Positions 36,120 to 44,663 of a stretch of DNA of 64,000 nucleotides are shown here, one piece after another. The notes under the pieces are model-generated. The model saw only the letters and a program-made list of their open reading frames with translations. It was not told the origin of the DNA and ran no database searches. Where the stretch lies: positions 4,322 to 68,321 of the forward strand of contig CAZIFC010000009.1 in the NCBI GenBank assembly GCA_964538355.1, read 5' to 3'. The position numbers and the translations under genes were made by a program. This DNA comes from Bilophila sp964538355 (lineage in GTDB: Bacteria > Desulfobacterota > Desulfovibrionia > Desulfovibrionales > Desulfovibrionaceae). Numbering within the stretch: the first letter of the stretch is position 1; every line of letters begins with the position of its first letter.

Positions 36120-36692
36120 ATGCGCCCCATTTCAGCCATGTTTCTGACGGGTATCCTTTCTCTTGGCCTCGGCGTTTCGAGCTACGCCGGAGAGGTCATT
36201 CCCCGCAAGGCGGGTGACGCCGTCATCAACCTTCCCTCGGACTGGGTTGTCTTCCCCGGAGGGGTTGCGGATCAGTTTTCCAGCAAGGGCGGGCCGAATA
36301 TCCTGCTGCTGGCCGAAGGCCCTGCCGAAGGGTTCCCCAAGCTGACCATCCTCAAAAATCCCGATTCGACCACACAGAAGGCTTTTCGGAAGCTGAACCC
36401 CACACAGGTCAAGGCCCTCTGCGAGGAATTCAACGGCAGCCTTGAAGAGGAGCTGAGCAGCGGGGCGGCGGAGGCGGCCTGCGTTCGTGTAGAGAATGGG
36501 GGCGTGCCAGCTCTCGCCACACGCATGGTCATCCCCGCGGAAGGCGAACGCCCCGAGCTTGTCAGCATGACGTGGTCCTACCCCAACGGGGACAAGGGCC
36601 TTATCGCGACCGCGATGTTTTTGAGCAAGGATGTGCCGCAGTTCGAGAGCACGATCAGGAAGGCTTTTGAATCCGTGCGGTTTGACAACTAG
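36120..36692 (+). CDS. Exported protein of unknown function
   Basis: 190 residues with a signal peptide (MFLTGILSLGLGVSSYAGE, likely cleavage after SYA). AGGAGGAAAAG lies before ATG 36120. Mature protein has two cysteines (ALCEEF, AACVRV) that could form a disulfide. Short sequence blocks such as NLPSDWVVFPGG suggest a beta-rich domain. I recognise no family. A terminator hairpin follows 77 nt downstream. Confidence 0.8.
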   Translation: MRPISAMFLTGILSLGLGVSSYAGEVIPRKAGDAVINLPSDWVVFPGGVADQFSSKGGPNILLLAEGPAEGFPKLTILKNPDSTTQKAFRKLNPTQVKALCEEFNGSLEEELSSGAAEAACVRVENGGVPALATRMVIPAEGERPELVSMTWSYPNGDKGLIATAMFLSKDVPQFESTIRKAFESVRFDN

Positions 36693-36768
36693 ACGGCCGG
36701 GATTGTTTCCCCGCCTGCGCGGGCTGGCTTCGGGGCTTGCGGAAGGCCCGGAGGCTTTGAAGAGGCAG

Positions 36769-36811
36769 AAAGGGGAGAGGCCCACGCCTTGTCGGTGGGC
36801 CTCTCCCTTTT
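36769..36811. terminator. Bidirectional hairpin terminator
   Basis: AAAGGGGAGAGGCCCAC (36769-36785) pairs with GTGGGCCTCTCCCTTTT (36795-36811) with one unpaired position and a 9-nt loop. It lies between convergent genes and ends 4 nt before the asnS stop codon. Confidence 0.85.
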
Positions 36812-36815
36812 GCGT

Positions 36816-38198
36816 CTAGAATTCCAGCGAACCCGGCGTGCGGGGGAAGGGCATGGAGTCGCGGATGTTGGAGATGCCCGTGAGCATCATGACCAGCCGC
36901 TCGAAGCCCATGCCGAACCCGGCGTGCGGAACCGAACCGAAGCGGCGCAGATCCAGATACCACCAGTAATTGGCGGGGTCCTGATTCAGCTCGCGGATGC
37001 GGTTTTCAAGCACATCGAGCCGCTCTTCGCGCTGGCTTCCGCCGATAAGCTCGCCAATGCGGGGAACAAGAACGTCCATCGCCGCCACCGTCTCGCGGTC
37101 ATCGTTCTGGCGCATATAGAACGCCTTGATTTCCTTGGGATAGTCGTACACGGCCACCGGACGCTGGAAGTGCTCTTCCGCAAGGAAGCGTTCGTGCTCG
37201 GTCTGGAGATCGAGTCCGAATTTCGCCGGGTATTCAAACGGCTTGCCGCTGGCTTTCAGGATATCGATGGCTTCGCGGTAGGAGCATCGGGCAAAGGGCT
37301 GGGCCACCATGCCCCGGAGCCGATCCGCAAGCCCCTTGTCCACGAACTTGTCAAACAGCTCGATGTCGTCGGCACGGCGTTCCAGCACCCGGTTGATCAC
37401 AAAGCAGGTGAGGTTTTCCGCCAGATCCATGTTGTCGTGCAGGTCGGCAAAGGCCACTTCCGGCTCGATCATCCAAAACTCGGCGGCATGGCGCGGCGTA
37501 TTGGAGTTCTCGGCGCGGAAGGTCGGGCCGAAGGTGTAGACCTTGCCGAGGCCAAGGGCCAGCGATTCGGCCTCGAGCTGTCCGGAAACGGTGAGGTTGC
37601 ATTCCTTGCCGAAGAAATCCTGTGCAAAGGGGTTTTCGCCGGGCTTGGACGGGGTGTTCAGGGGCAGCGTCGTGACCCGGAACATTTCGCCTGCGCCCTC
37701 GCAGTCGGAGCCGGTCAGGATGGGTGTATGCACATAGTAGAAGCCGTTCTGATAGAAAAAGTCGTGTACCGCCTGCGCCGCCTCGGCCCGGATGCGGAAC
37801 GCCGCGCCGTATTTGTTTGTCCGGGCGCGCAGGTGGGCAATGGTGCGGAGAAATTCGTCGGAGTGGCGTTTTTTCTGGAGCGGGAAGGTCTCGGGATCGG
37901 CCAATCCGAATACGGTCATGTCGTTGGCCCGGATTTCCCATTTCTGGCCTTTGCCGGGAGACTCCACCAGCTCGCCGGTGACGGCGACGCACGCGCCCGT
38001 GTTGACGCCCTCCAGCTTGCCCCACGCGGGGGTGCCTTCGTCCACGATGCACTGGATGTTTCCGAGGCAGGAGCCGTCATTGAGTTCGAGGAAGGAAAAT
38101 CCCTTGGCGTCGCGGCGGGTCCGCACCCATCCGCCGATACGGATTTCAGGAAGTGCGGCCTGTGCTCCAAGAGCCTGGACTATGGGTGTACGCAGCAT
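36816..38198 (-). CDS. asnS: Asparaginyl-tRNA synthetase
   Basis: A 460-residue class II synthetase. The N-terminal OB-fold anticodon-binding domain (IRIGGWVRTRRDAKGFSFLE) is followed by the catalytic core: motif 1 near FYYVHTPILTGSDCEGAGEMF, split as HTPILTGSDCEGAGEMF; motif 2 TFRAENSNTPRHAAEFWM; motif 3 GFGMGFERLVMML. The AsnRS-type segments (GAGEMFRVTTL; RHAAEFWMIEPE) favour Asn over Asp. ATG 38198 follows GGAGG. dedA-like gene lies 22 nt downstream in transcription order upstream, and may share its transcript. Confidence 0.95.
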   Translation of the reverse strand: MLRTPIVQALGAQAALPEIRIGGWVRTRRDAKGFSFLELNDGSCLGNIQCIVDEGTPAWGKLEGVNTGACVAVTGELVESPGKGQKWEIRANDMTVFGLADPETFPLQKKRHSDEFLRTIAHLRARTNKYGAAFRIRAEAAQAVHDFFYQNGFYYVHTPILTGSDCEGAGEMFRVTTLPLNTPSKPGENPFAQDFFGKECNLTVSGQLEAESLALGLGKVYTFGPTFRAENSNTPRHAAEFWMIEPEVAFADLHDNMDLAENLTCFVINRVLERRADDIELFDKFVDKGLADRLRGMVAQPFARCSYREAIDILKASGKPFEYPAKFGLDLQTEHERFLAEEHFQRPVAVYDYPKEIKAFYMRQNDDRETVAAMDVLVPRIGELIGGSQREERLDVLENRIRELNQDPANYWWYLDLRRFGSVPHAGFGMGFERLVMMLTGISNIRDSMPFPRTPGSLEF

Positions 38199-38219
38199 GA
38201 TGCCTCCAAAAAAAGCGTG

Positions 38220-38864
38220 TTATTTTTTGAGTTTTGCTCTGATGAACTCGATGACGACCGGCAGGATCGAAACGATGATGATGCCATAGATGACAACGCT
38301 GAAATTGTTTTTGACGATCGGGATGTTTCCGAGAAAGTAGCCCGCCGAGACAAGGCCCGCCACCCAGATGACGGCTCCCGTGATGTTGAAGGACAGGAAC
38401 CTGACCGGGCACATGAGGGCAATCCCCGCCACAAAGGGCGCAAAGGTCCGCACAATGGGAATAAAGCGCGCCAGAATGATGGCCTTGCCGCCGTGCCGCT
38501 CGTAGAAGGCGTGTGCCTTGAGCAGGTGCTCCTTGTTGAGGAACCGTGTTTTTTTGTTGAAGATGCTTGGCCCGACATGCCGCCCGATCTCGTAGTTGAC
38601 GGCGTCCCCGATGACCGCCGCCGCCAGCAGGACAAGCACGCATACGGGGTAGCTGAGGTGGCCGGCCCCTGCCACCGTGCCCGCCGCGAACAGCAGCGAG
38701 TCACCGGGAAGAAAGGGGGTCACCACAAGCCCCGTTTCACAAAACACGACAAGAAAGAGAAAGAGATACAGCAGCGTGCCGTATTCGGCGACGAGGGCGA
38801 ACAGGTGCTGGTCGATATGCAGGACAAACGAAATCGCCTGTTCAAAAAGGGAAAGCTCCGTCAT
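38220..38864 (-). CDS. DedA-family membrane protein
   Basis: 214 residues from ATG 38864 (MTELSLFEQAI) after a CGGAG ribosome site. About five hydrophobic segments. Family signature regions are FCETGLVVTPFLPGDSLLF and FYERHGGKAIILARFIPIVR, with the conserved Arg/Asp positions. DedA proteins are inner-membrane proteins; some recycle undecaprenyl phosphate or help maintain proton motive force. It is upstream of asnS on the same strand (22 nt). Confidence 0.92.
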   Translation of the reverse strand: MTELSLFEQAISFVLHIDQHLFALVAEYGTLLYLFLFLVVFCETGLVVTPFLPGDSLLFAAGTVAGAGHLSYPVCVLVLLAAAVIGDAVNYEIGRHVGPSIFNKKTRFLNKEHLLKAHAFYERHGGKAIILARFIPIVRTFAPFVAGIALMCPVRFLSFNITGAVIWVAGLVSAGYFLGNIPIVKNNFSVVIYGIIIVSILPVVIEFIRAKLKK

Positions 38865-39056
38865 GGAATCCGCTCCGGTCAAGAAAAAGAGATGGTTGAA
38901 ACCGTTTGGAATGCCGTACAGGATACGGGCAGACCTGTGCAGAATCAAGTCCCGGGTGCTTTCGGTTTTCCCCCGGCCGCCGTGCGCCGAGGTGGTTCCG
39001 CCGCTGTGGTTTCAGTCCGCATCGCCGTTTTTCAGCCTCCGCGGGAAGGAAAAAGC

Positions 39057-39085
39057 TTGACTGCCGCCTGCCAAAAAGCTATAGA
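39057..39085 (+). promoter_or_regulatory. Sigma-70 promoter of tRNA-Thr
   Basis: TTGACT (39057-39062), 17-nt spacer, TATAGA (39080-39085), about 30 nt before the mature tRNA 5' end. Confidence 0.8.
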
Positions 39086-39114
39086 TGCTCCCTGTATTGA
39101 CGCAGAGTCAATCT

Positions 39115-39190
<76 letters not shown>

Positions 39191-39198
39191 GAGATTTC

Positions 39199-39230
39199 AA
39201 GGGGTTACATCGAAAGATGTAACCCCTTTT
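39199..39230 (+). terminator. tRNA-Thr terminator
   Basis: A perfect 13-bp stem (AAGGGGTTACATC / GATGTAACCCCTT) with a GAAA tetraloop, followed by TT. It begins 9 nt after the tRNA. Confidence 0.9.
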
Positions 39231-39375
39231 CTCGTTGGTGGCCTGTGCCGGTTCCTTGTCTGGAAACAGGCACAGGGACCTGCGAAACGGATCTGTCCTG
39301 CGAAGGCATGGCGACTTGTTCCCCAGACGCAGAGCGGCTACTATGAGGCTCCTTTACCACCGCAGGAGTTTTTTC

Positions 39376-39783
39376 ATGAAAACCAGCCCTGTTATCGCCG
39401 CTACCGTCTTGTCTTTCTTCCTGATGTGCGGAGCCGGTTCCGCCGCCGGCCCTGAAAATCCCGGAGAACGTCTGGCGCACGCGGATGCGATTCTGAACGA
39501 ACGCTACCAAACGGTTCTAAAGCTTTATGCGGATGATCCCCTTTTCATCGAAAAATTCCGTGACTCCCAGCGGGCATGGCTGAAATTCCGCGATGCGGAG
39601 CTTGCCGCGCTCTTCCCCCATGCAGAAAAGAACCACGCCTACTACGGGAGTATCCTTGATGATGCGTGGGCGCACTGGCAGACGGAACTGACCGAAGCGC
39701 GGTCGGCCCAGCTGGAACGCTGGATCAGAGGGGTCGAGGAAGGCGACGTTTACGGCGGCTCCATTCGGGTCAGAAGCGAATAG
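39376..39783 (+). CDS. Exported LprI/DUF1311-like protein (putative lysozyme inhibitor family)
   Basis: 135 residues from ATG 39376, with GCAGGAG upstream. A signal peptide (SPVIAATVLSFFLMCGAGSAAG) is followed by a short helical domain with DUF1311 style (LNERYQTVLKLYADDP, FRDSQRAWLKFRDAELAAL). LprI of mycobacteria inhibits lysozyme; most members are uncharacterised. The Cys in the signal region (FLMCG) is not a clean lipobox. It is convergent with map. Confidence 0.75.
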   Translation: MKTSPVIAATVLSFFLMCGAGSAAGPENPGERLAHADAILNERYQTVLKLYADDPLFIEKFRDSQRAWLKFRDAELAALFPHAEKNHAYYGSILDDAWAHWQTELTEARSAQLERWIRGVEEGDVYGGSIRVRSE

Positions 39784-39838
39784 AGCCGGGCCAACGCCGC
39801 GGAAGGCTCCCCGCGTGGGAGCCTTGCAGAAGGGCGGC

Positions 39839-40711
39839 CTAGTACGCCAGCACCTCGTGTCCGTCTTCGGTAACCAGCACCATGATTTCCCACTGGGCGG
39901 AAGGCGCGCCGTCCACGGTGCGGATGGTCCAGCCGTTGAGTTTGTCCTGCACGATGGCGTCGCTGCCCATGTTGATCATCGGCTCGATGGTGAAAACCAT
40001 GCCGGGGACCAGCAGCATGTCGGTTCCGCGTTTGGTCACATAGCTGACGAAAGGCTCCTCATGGAACCGCACGCCCACGCCGTGCCCGCCCACCTCGCGG
40101 ACCACGCTGTAGCCGTGCTTCTTCGCGTTGTCGTGTATGGCCTGCCCCATGTCTCCAAGAAAGCCCCACGGCTTCACTTCCTGCAGGCCAAGCTCCACGC
40201 ATTCGCGGGCGACATCCACGAGCTTGCGCTTCTCCCCGCTGACGTCTCCGATGCAGAACATCCGCGATGAGTCGGAGAAATAGCCGTTCAGGATGGTAGA
40301 AACATCCACATTGATGATGTCGCCGCTCTTGAGCGTCACCTCGTCGGAAGGGATGCCGTGGCAAACCTCTTCATTGATGGATGTGCACACGCTCCTGGGA
40401 AAGCCCCGGTAGCCGAGCGGGGCCGGAATGCCCCCAAGCTCCTTTGTCTTTTCGTAGGCCAGCCGGTCGATTTCGGCGGTGGTCATGCCTTCCCGGATGT
40501 GCGCCGCCACATGATCGAGCACGGCGATATTGATTTTTGCGCTTTCCCGGATGCCCGCGAGCTGTTCGGCGGTCTTGAGGATGCTTCTGGGCGGGACGAG
40601 GTGCCCCTGATGGGCGTGTTCCCTGATCTGTGCGTCATACGGCGTGCCGAGCGTCCTGCGCTTGCGGCTTCCGCACCAGCTGGGGGCCTTGCGAGTCCGT
40701 TTCTGATTCAT
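39839..40711 (-). CDS. map: Type I methionine aminopeptidase with N-terminal extension
   Basis: 290 residues. The enzyme removes initiator Met in the cytoplasm. Metal ligands are visible in VDVSTILNGYFSDSSRMF (two Asp), GGHGVGVRFHEEP (His), VFTIEPMI (Glu) and WEIMVLVTEDG (Glu region). Start ATG 40711 follows GGGAG. About 45 residues precede the catalytic domain, including a basic, Cys-containing stretch (SWCGSRKRR), longer than the compact E. coli enzyme of 264 residues. Between it and the LprI-like gene a 9-bp hairpin (AAGGCTCCC/GGGAGCCTT, 39803-39825) may terminate both. Confidence 0.95.
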   Translation of the reverse strand: MNQKRTRKAPSWCGSRKRRTLGTPYDAQIREHAHQGHLVPPRSILKTAEQLAGIRESAKINIAVLDHVAAHIREGMTTAEIDRLAYEKTKELGGIPAPLGYRGFPRSVCTSINEEVCHGIPSDEVTLKSGDIINVDVSTILNGYFSDSSRMFCIGDVSGEKRKLVDVARECVELGLQEVKPWGFLGDMGQAIHDNAKKHGYSVVREVGGHGVGVRFHEEPFVSYVTKRGTDMLLVPGMVFTIEPMINMGSDAIVQDKLNGWTIRTVDGAPSAQWEIMVLVTEDGHEVLAY

Positions 40712-40838
40712 GGATGTGTCTCCCGACAGGTTGAGCCTGCGGGGAGTGCGGTTTGCAGCAAAAAAGATCCCCGCAAAAGAACGGTCCGACCATACTCCGC
40801 AGGACGCCGCTTGTCGAACCCGGAGCATCCATTTTAAA

Positions 40839-40866
40839 TTGACATATCAAGCTATAGAGATATAGT
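40839..40866 (+). promoter_or_regulatory. Sigma-70 promoter of the O-acetylhomoserine sulfhydrylase gene
   Basis: TTGACA (40839-40844), 16-nt spacer, TATAGT (40861-40866). The predicted start near 40873 gives a leader of about 125 nt. A loose dyad AGCTATA...TATAGTGCT overlaps the -10. Confidence 0.75.
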
Positions 40867-40997
40867 GCTCCGTGCGTGCGGCAACAGGCTTCATTTACGG
40901 CTCATTTGCGGTTTGCCGCCGGATCGCCCCAAACGCCGTACAAAGCCGGCCTATCCCCGCTTTCCGGGGAAGAACCCCAGTCCAGAACGGAGACATC

Positions 40998-42263
40998 ATG
41001 GAAATCGAAACTCAATGCCTGTATGCCGGATATTCCCCCAAAAACGGCGAACCGCAGGCCTTGCCCATCTGCCAGAGCACCACGTTCAAGTATGAATCCA
41101 CCGAGCAGGTCAGCAAGCTGTTTGACCTTGAGGAAGCCGGGTTCTTCTACTCGCGCATCGCCAATCCTACCGTGGATGCCGTAGAGCAGAAAATCGCCGC
41201 GCTGGAAGGCGGAGTCGGCGCGCTGTGCACGGCCTCCGGGCAGGCCGCAAGCCTGTTTTCGATTCTCACGCTGGCCTCTGCCGGCGATCATGTGGTCAGC
41301 TCCTCGACCATCTACGGCGGGACGCTCAACCTGTTCGCCGTGACCCTCGGGAAGCTCGGGATCGAAGTCACGTTCGTCAATCCTGAAGATCCCGAAGAGG
41401 CCATCCAGAAGGCTTTTCGCCCCAACACCAAGGCCCTGTTCGGAGAAACCATCGCCAATCCCAGCATCGACGTTCTGGACATCGAGAAATTTTCCCGCAT
41501 CGCACACCAGAACGGTGTGCCGCTGATTGTGGACAACACCTTTGCCACGCCGGTGCTCTGCCGCCCCTTCGAGTTCGGGGCCGATATCGTGATCCACTCC
41601 ACCACCAAGTATATGGACGGGCACGCGCTTCAGATGGGCGGCGTGGTCGTGGACGGCGGCTCCTTCGACTGGACGAACGGCAAGTTCCCGGACTTTACCG
41701 AACCCGATGCCTCCTACCACGGAACCGTGTATACGCGGGCCTTCGGCAAGGCCGCCTATATCGCCAAGGCCCGCGTGCAGCTCATGCGCGACATGGGAGC
41801 CTGCCAGACGCCTTTCGGAGCCTTCCTGATCAATCAGGGGCTTGAAACCCTGCCCCTGCGTATCGAACGCCACAGCCAGAATGCCGATGCCGTCGCGCAC
41901 TGGCTGGAAAGGCACGACAAAATCGAAGCGGTGAGCTACCCCACGCTGGACGGCAGCCCCTACCGGGAGCGCGCCGCCAAGTACCTGCCGAAGGGGTGCA
42001 GCGGCGTCGTATCGTTTGTACTCAAGGGCGGACGCGAGGCCGGAGCGACGTTTATCGACAGCCTCAAGATGGCATCCCTGCTTGTGCATGTGGCGGACAT
42101 CCGCACCTGCGTCCTGCATCCCGCCAGCTCCACCCACCGCCAGCTCTCCGACGAACAGCTCGCACAGGCGGGGATTACCCCCGGCATGGTGCGCCTCTCC
42201 GTCGGCATCGAGAATATCAAGGATATCCTTGAGGATCTCGAACAGGCTCTGGCGCAGGTCTGA
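40998..42263 (+). CDS. O-acetylhomoserine sulfhydrylase (Cys/Met metabolism PLP enzyme)
   Basis: A 421-residue fold-type I PLP enzyme of the Cys/Met metabolism family. The PLP Lys lies in HSTTKYMDGHALQMGG, and earlier motifs are FYSRIANPTVDAVEQKIA and ASGQAASLFSIL. The long form and VLHPASSTHRQL fit O-acetylhomoserine aminocarboxypropyltransferase, which makes homocysteine from O-acetylhomoserine and sulfide, useful in a sulfide-producing cell. Cystathionine gamma-synthase is the alternative. ATG 40998 follows CGGAGA. No riboswitch class was recognised in the leader. Confidence 0.9.
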   Translation: MEIETQCLYAGYSPKNGEPQALPICQSTTFKYESTEQVSKLFDLEEAGFFYSRIANPTVDAVEQKIAALEGGVGALCTASGQAASLFSILTLASAGDHVVSSSTIYGGTLNLFAVTLGKLGIEVTFVNPEDPEEAIQKAFRPNTKALFGETIANPSIDVLDIEKFSRIAHQNGVPLIVDNTFATPVLCRPFEFGADIVIHSTTKYMDGHALQMGGVVVDGGSFDWTNGKFPDFTEPDASYHGTVYTRAFGKAAYIAKARVQLMRDMGACQTPFGAFLINQGLETLPLRIERHSQNADAVAHWLERHDKIEAVSYPTLDGSPYRERAAKYLPKGCSGVVSFVLKGGREAGATFIDSLKMASLLVHVADIRTCVLHPASSTHRQLSDEQLAQAGITPGMVRLSVGIENIKDILEDLEQALAQV

Positions 42264-42332
42264 TTTGCCTTGGGGACGGAACCACGGTAGAGGGAGGTTC
42301 CGTTCCCAGGCATCAACCCCGAGGAGTGTGGC

Positions 42333-42833
42333 ATGCCGCATCATTGGAATCTCCGCCAGCGAAGATGGCTTCGCCTTGCCCACCTGCTTTCGGCCTCGCT
42401 CTGGGGAGGGGGAGCCGTCAGCATGGTCCTTGTGGTCTGCCTGTTTCACCCCCGGACGGCGCACGAGCTGCTTGTCTATAGCAAAATCTTGTTTTTCATA
42501 GATTTCCTTGTCGTTGGGCCGGGTGCGGGCGGCTGTTTCCTCACCGGGTTGCTCTATGCCCGCTACACGCCGTGGGGTTTTTTCAGGCACAAATGGATCA
42601 TTGCCAAGTGGATCATCAACATCGGCTTCATCCTTTTTGGCCTGCTGTGGTTTGTTCCCTATCTGGAGTCCACGCTTTCCTATGCCTCGGGCCTTCCCGC
42701 AGAATTCGCCCTGCCGCCGGAAAGCCTCGGGAGCAATCTATACCATCTTATTCAGAATATTGGGACGGCACTGCTCTTTGCCGGAGCCGTGGCCCTTTCC
42801 GTTTTCAAGCCCTGGGGCAAAACGGAAAAGTAG
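42333..42833 (+). CDS. Integral membrane protein of unknown function (DUF2269-like)
   Basis: 166 residues with four hydrophobic helices (LRLAHLLSASLWGGGAVSMV; ILFFIDFLVVGPGAGG; WIIAKWIINIGFILFGLLWF; NIGTALLFAGAVALSVF). A His in helix 1 (AHLLSASLWGG) recalls DUF2269/CopD-like proteins. GAGGAGTG lies upstream. It is 69 nt after the sulfhydrylase and may be co-transcribed. Family assignment is tentative. Confidence 0.75.
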   Translation: MPHHWNLRQRRWLRLAHLLSASLWGGGAVSMVLVVCLFHPRTAHELLVYSKILFFIDFLVVGPGAGGCFLTGLLYARYTPWGFFRHKWIIAKWIINIGFILFGLLWFVPYLESTLSYASGLPAEFALPPESLGSNLYHLIQNIGTALLFAGAVALSVFKPWGKTEK

Positions 42834-42880
42834 CGTAAAATTTTCGGCAGGTTATTTTTTCGAAAATAACGAGAAAAGGA

Positions 42881-42908
42881 TTGACTTCCTGCGAAAACAG
42901 GGCAAAGT
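42881..42908 (+). promoter_or_regulatory. Possible promoter of the RRM protein gene
   Basis: TTGACT (42881-42886), 16-nt spacer, CAAAGT (42903-42908), a good -35 with a weak -10. The resulting leader is about 75 nt and U-rich (TTATTTCTTTTTTTTC). Confidence 0.4.
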
Positions 42909-42986
42909 ACAAATCGCTAGGTGCAGAGGGCTGATGGAGTTCCTGCGCTCGCGTTTATTTCTTTTTTTTCAAAAGGTCTTACTTTT

Positions 42987-43259
42987 ATGACTAAGTCTCT
43001 CTATGTAGGCAATCTTCCCTGGTCCGCTACTGAAGAAGAAGTTCGTGATCTTTTCTCCCAGTACGGTGACGTTTCTTCCGTTAAGCTCGTTTCCGACCGT
43101 GAAACCGGCCGCGCCCGCGGCTTCGGCTTCGTGGAAATGGCCAGCGAAGGCGTTCAGGCCGCTGTTGAAGCTCTGGATAACTACAGCTTCAATGGTCGTA
43201 ACCTGAAGGTGAACGAAGCCCGTCCCCGCGAGCCTCGTCCTTCCTACTCTCGCTACTAG
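42987..43259 (+). CDS. Small RNA-recognition-motif (RRM) RNA-binding protein
   Basis: 90 residues forming one RRM domain: RNP2 SLYVGNLPW and RNP1 RGFGFVEM with the conserved aromatic positions. A short Arg/Pro/Tyr tail follows (REPRPSYSRY). Such proteins are common in cyanobacteria (Rbp) and in Desulfovibrio-type bacteria and are often cold-induced. The start is ATG 42987 (MTKSLYVG). A strong terminator follows 12 nt after the stop, so the gene is monocistronic. Confidence 0.95.
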   Translation: MTKSLYVGNLPWSATEEEVRDLFSQYGDVSSVKLVSDRETGRARGFGFVEMASEGVQAAVEALDNYSFNGRNLKVNEARPREPRPSYSRY

Positions 43260-43271
43260 ACCATGCCTTCC

Positions 43272-43309
43272 AAAGGCCCCGCATCCGAAAGGCTGCGGGG
43301 CCTTTTTTT
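43272..43309 (+). terminator. Hairpin terminator of the RRM gene
   Basis: AAAGGCCCCGCA pairs perfectly with TGCGGGGCCTTT around a 10-nt loop and runs into seven T residues. Confidence 0.93.
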
Positions 43310-43457
43310 GTATGCAACAAGGGGCATGCCCAGAAAGGAAGAGCTTTTTTTGTTTTATGCCGGATGGTTCTTCTGCCCTGAGTCGGCTTGACCTCCAGAA
43401 TCACTTGTGGGAAGCACAAGTGACGCTTCCAACCACAGCGAGACAAGGGGTAGCCAC

Positions 43458-44270
43458 ATGGACAGACGTGCGTTCCTGCGGAAGGGCTTGTATACGGCAG
43501 CAGGCATTGCCGCCGCGCTGTCCCTGTCCCTGTTTCTGCCCGAGGCGGCCCTTGCCCGTGGCTCAACACCGGATGAGGCGGCGCGGGCGCAGCGTATTTT
43601 TTCCCGGATCGCGGTGCAGGGCAAAGGAAGGCCGGACATGACCAAAAACGGCATCATTACGCTGGCTCCCAACGAAGTCCTTTCCTTCAGCTGCGAAGGC
43701 TTCTGTCTGGATCTGGATCTTGCCGTCCCTTCCGAAGACGATCCGATGGCCTTTCGCCCCATGAGCAAGTACCTCGCTCCCGAGGAGCGTCAGGCATATA
43801 CAGCACTCATGCGCCGGGCGGGAGCTTCCCGCAGCGACGACATGGGAGGCATTGTTCACCGAATGCGCGATCCGAAGCCCGGACGTCCGCTGCAATATTC
43901 GCACGGGGAAAGTTTCCCGGCATTGTGGGCTTCCCAGCGCATGCCGCCCCAGTCCTTTCGGTATTCCATGCTGCGGAGCGACGGGGTTGCGGGCATGGCG
44001 AACGGAGACGGCGGGCTTCATGTCCGCTGCGTGATCGCCAACGGCAGCCCGAAGCCTTTTGTTTTCGACCCGACCCAATGGGTGCTTGAGTCGCCGCGTG
44101 ACGTGCAGGCGATTGCCCTGCCTGTGCCGCGCACCTATTATGTGGCGAAAGGGAAGAACATGGCGGGCGGGCAGCCCTCCCCGGCGTCAACGCCGCAGGG
44201 CCAGCCGTCGACCCCGCCTTCCCCGCCGCACAAGAACGCTCCGAACAAACACGGGTTTGTGGGATTCTAG
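43458..44270 (+). CDS. Tat-exported protein of unknown function
   Basis: 270 residues from ATG 43458, with AAGGGGT upstream. The signal (MDRRAFLRKGLYTAAG) carries twin Arg and is followed by a hydrophobic stretch and ALA, consistent with Tat export of a folded or cofactor-bearing protein. The mature part has two nearby Cys (FSCEGFCLDL) that could bind metal or form a disulfide. The C-terminal 35 residues are Pro/Ser/Gln-rich (QPSPASTPQGQPSTPPSPP). I recognise no domain. Confidence 0.75.
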   Translation: MDRRAFLRKGLYTAAGIAAALSLSLFLPEAALARGSTPDEAARAQRIFSRIAVQGKGRPDMTKNGIITLAPNEVLSFSCEGFCLDLDLAVPSEDDPMAFRPMSKYLAPEERQAYTALMRRAGASRSDDMGGIVHRMRDPKPGRPLQYSHGESFPALWASQRMPPQSFRYSMLRSDGVAGMANGDGGLHVRCVIANGSPKPFVFDPTQWVLESPRDVQAIALPVPRTYYVAKGKNMAGGQPSPASTPQGQPSTPPSPPHKNAPNKHGFVGF

Positions 44271-44506
44271 AGGGCGGTGCGCACGCGGGACGTTTCCCCG
44301 GCAGAGCCTCTTCAACGTAAAAAAGGCGGCTGTTTCCTGCCGGCGGTGGGACACGCGGCAGGGGACGGGCACGGCCCGGAAAGAGGCGCAAGCCGTAGGG
44401 GATGGCTGGGCCGGAGACCTCCCCGTTTCGGCTGAATCGGTTGCTTTTTAAGCCCGCTTCGGCTACCTTTCCTGCTTCGGAACAAAAGGCTCTTTTTGTT
44501 GCGCTC

Positions 44507-44598
44507 GGAAGGATGGCAGAGTCCGGTTTATTGCGGCAGTCTTGAAAACTGTTGACGTCGTGAGGCGTCCGGGGGTTCGAATCCCTCTCCTTCCGCCA
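44507..44598 (+). tRNA. tRNA-Ser (anticodon TGA)
   Basis: A 92-nt class II tRNA with a long variable arm. Acceptor GGAAGGA pairs with TCCTTCC, the anticodon stem-loop is CAGTCTTGAAAACTG with TGA as anticodon, the T-loop is TTCGAAT, discriminator G and encoded CCA follow. It reads UCA and related serine codons. Possible promoter TTGCTT/TACCTT with 17-nt spacer at 44441-44469. Confidence 0.97.
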
Positions 44599-44619
44599 GA
44601 CACAAGCTGGAATCGTCTT

Positions 44620-44662
44620 AGTCCATGAACTCTTGGTAACGAGAGGGCATGGGCTTTTTTTT
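44620..44662 (+). terminator. tRNA-Ser terminator
   Basis: AGTCCATG (44620-44627) pairs with CATGGGCT (44648-44655) with one wobble, with an inner CTCT/AGAG pair, and is followed by a T-run. Confidence 0.75.
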
Positions 44663-44663
44663 C

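Noticed and set aside
40873..40997. SAM riboswitch upstream of the O-acetylhomoserine sulfhydrylase gene
   Set aside because: No recognisable SAM-I core (conserved AAGG/GGAA order) or pseudoknot partners were seen.
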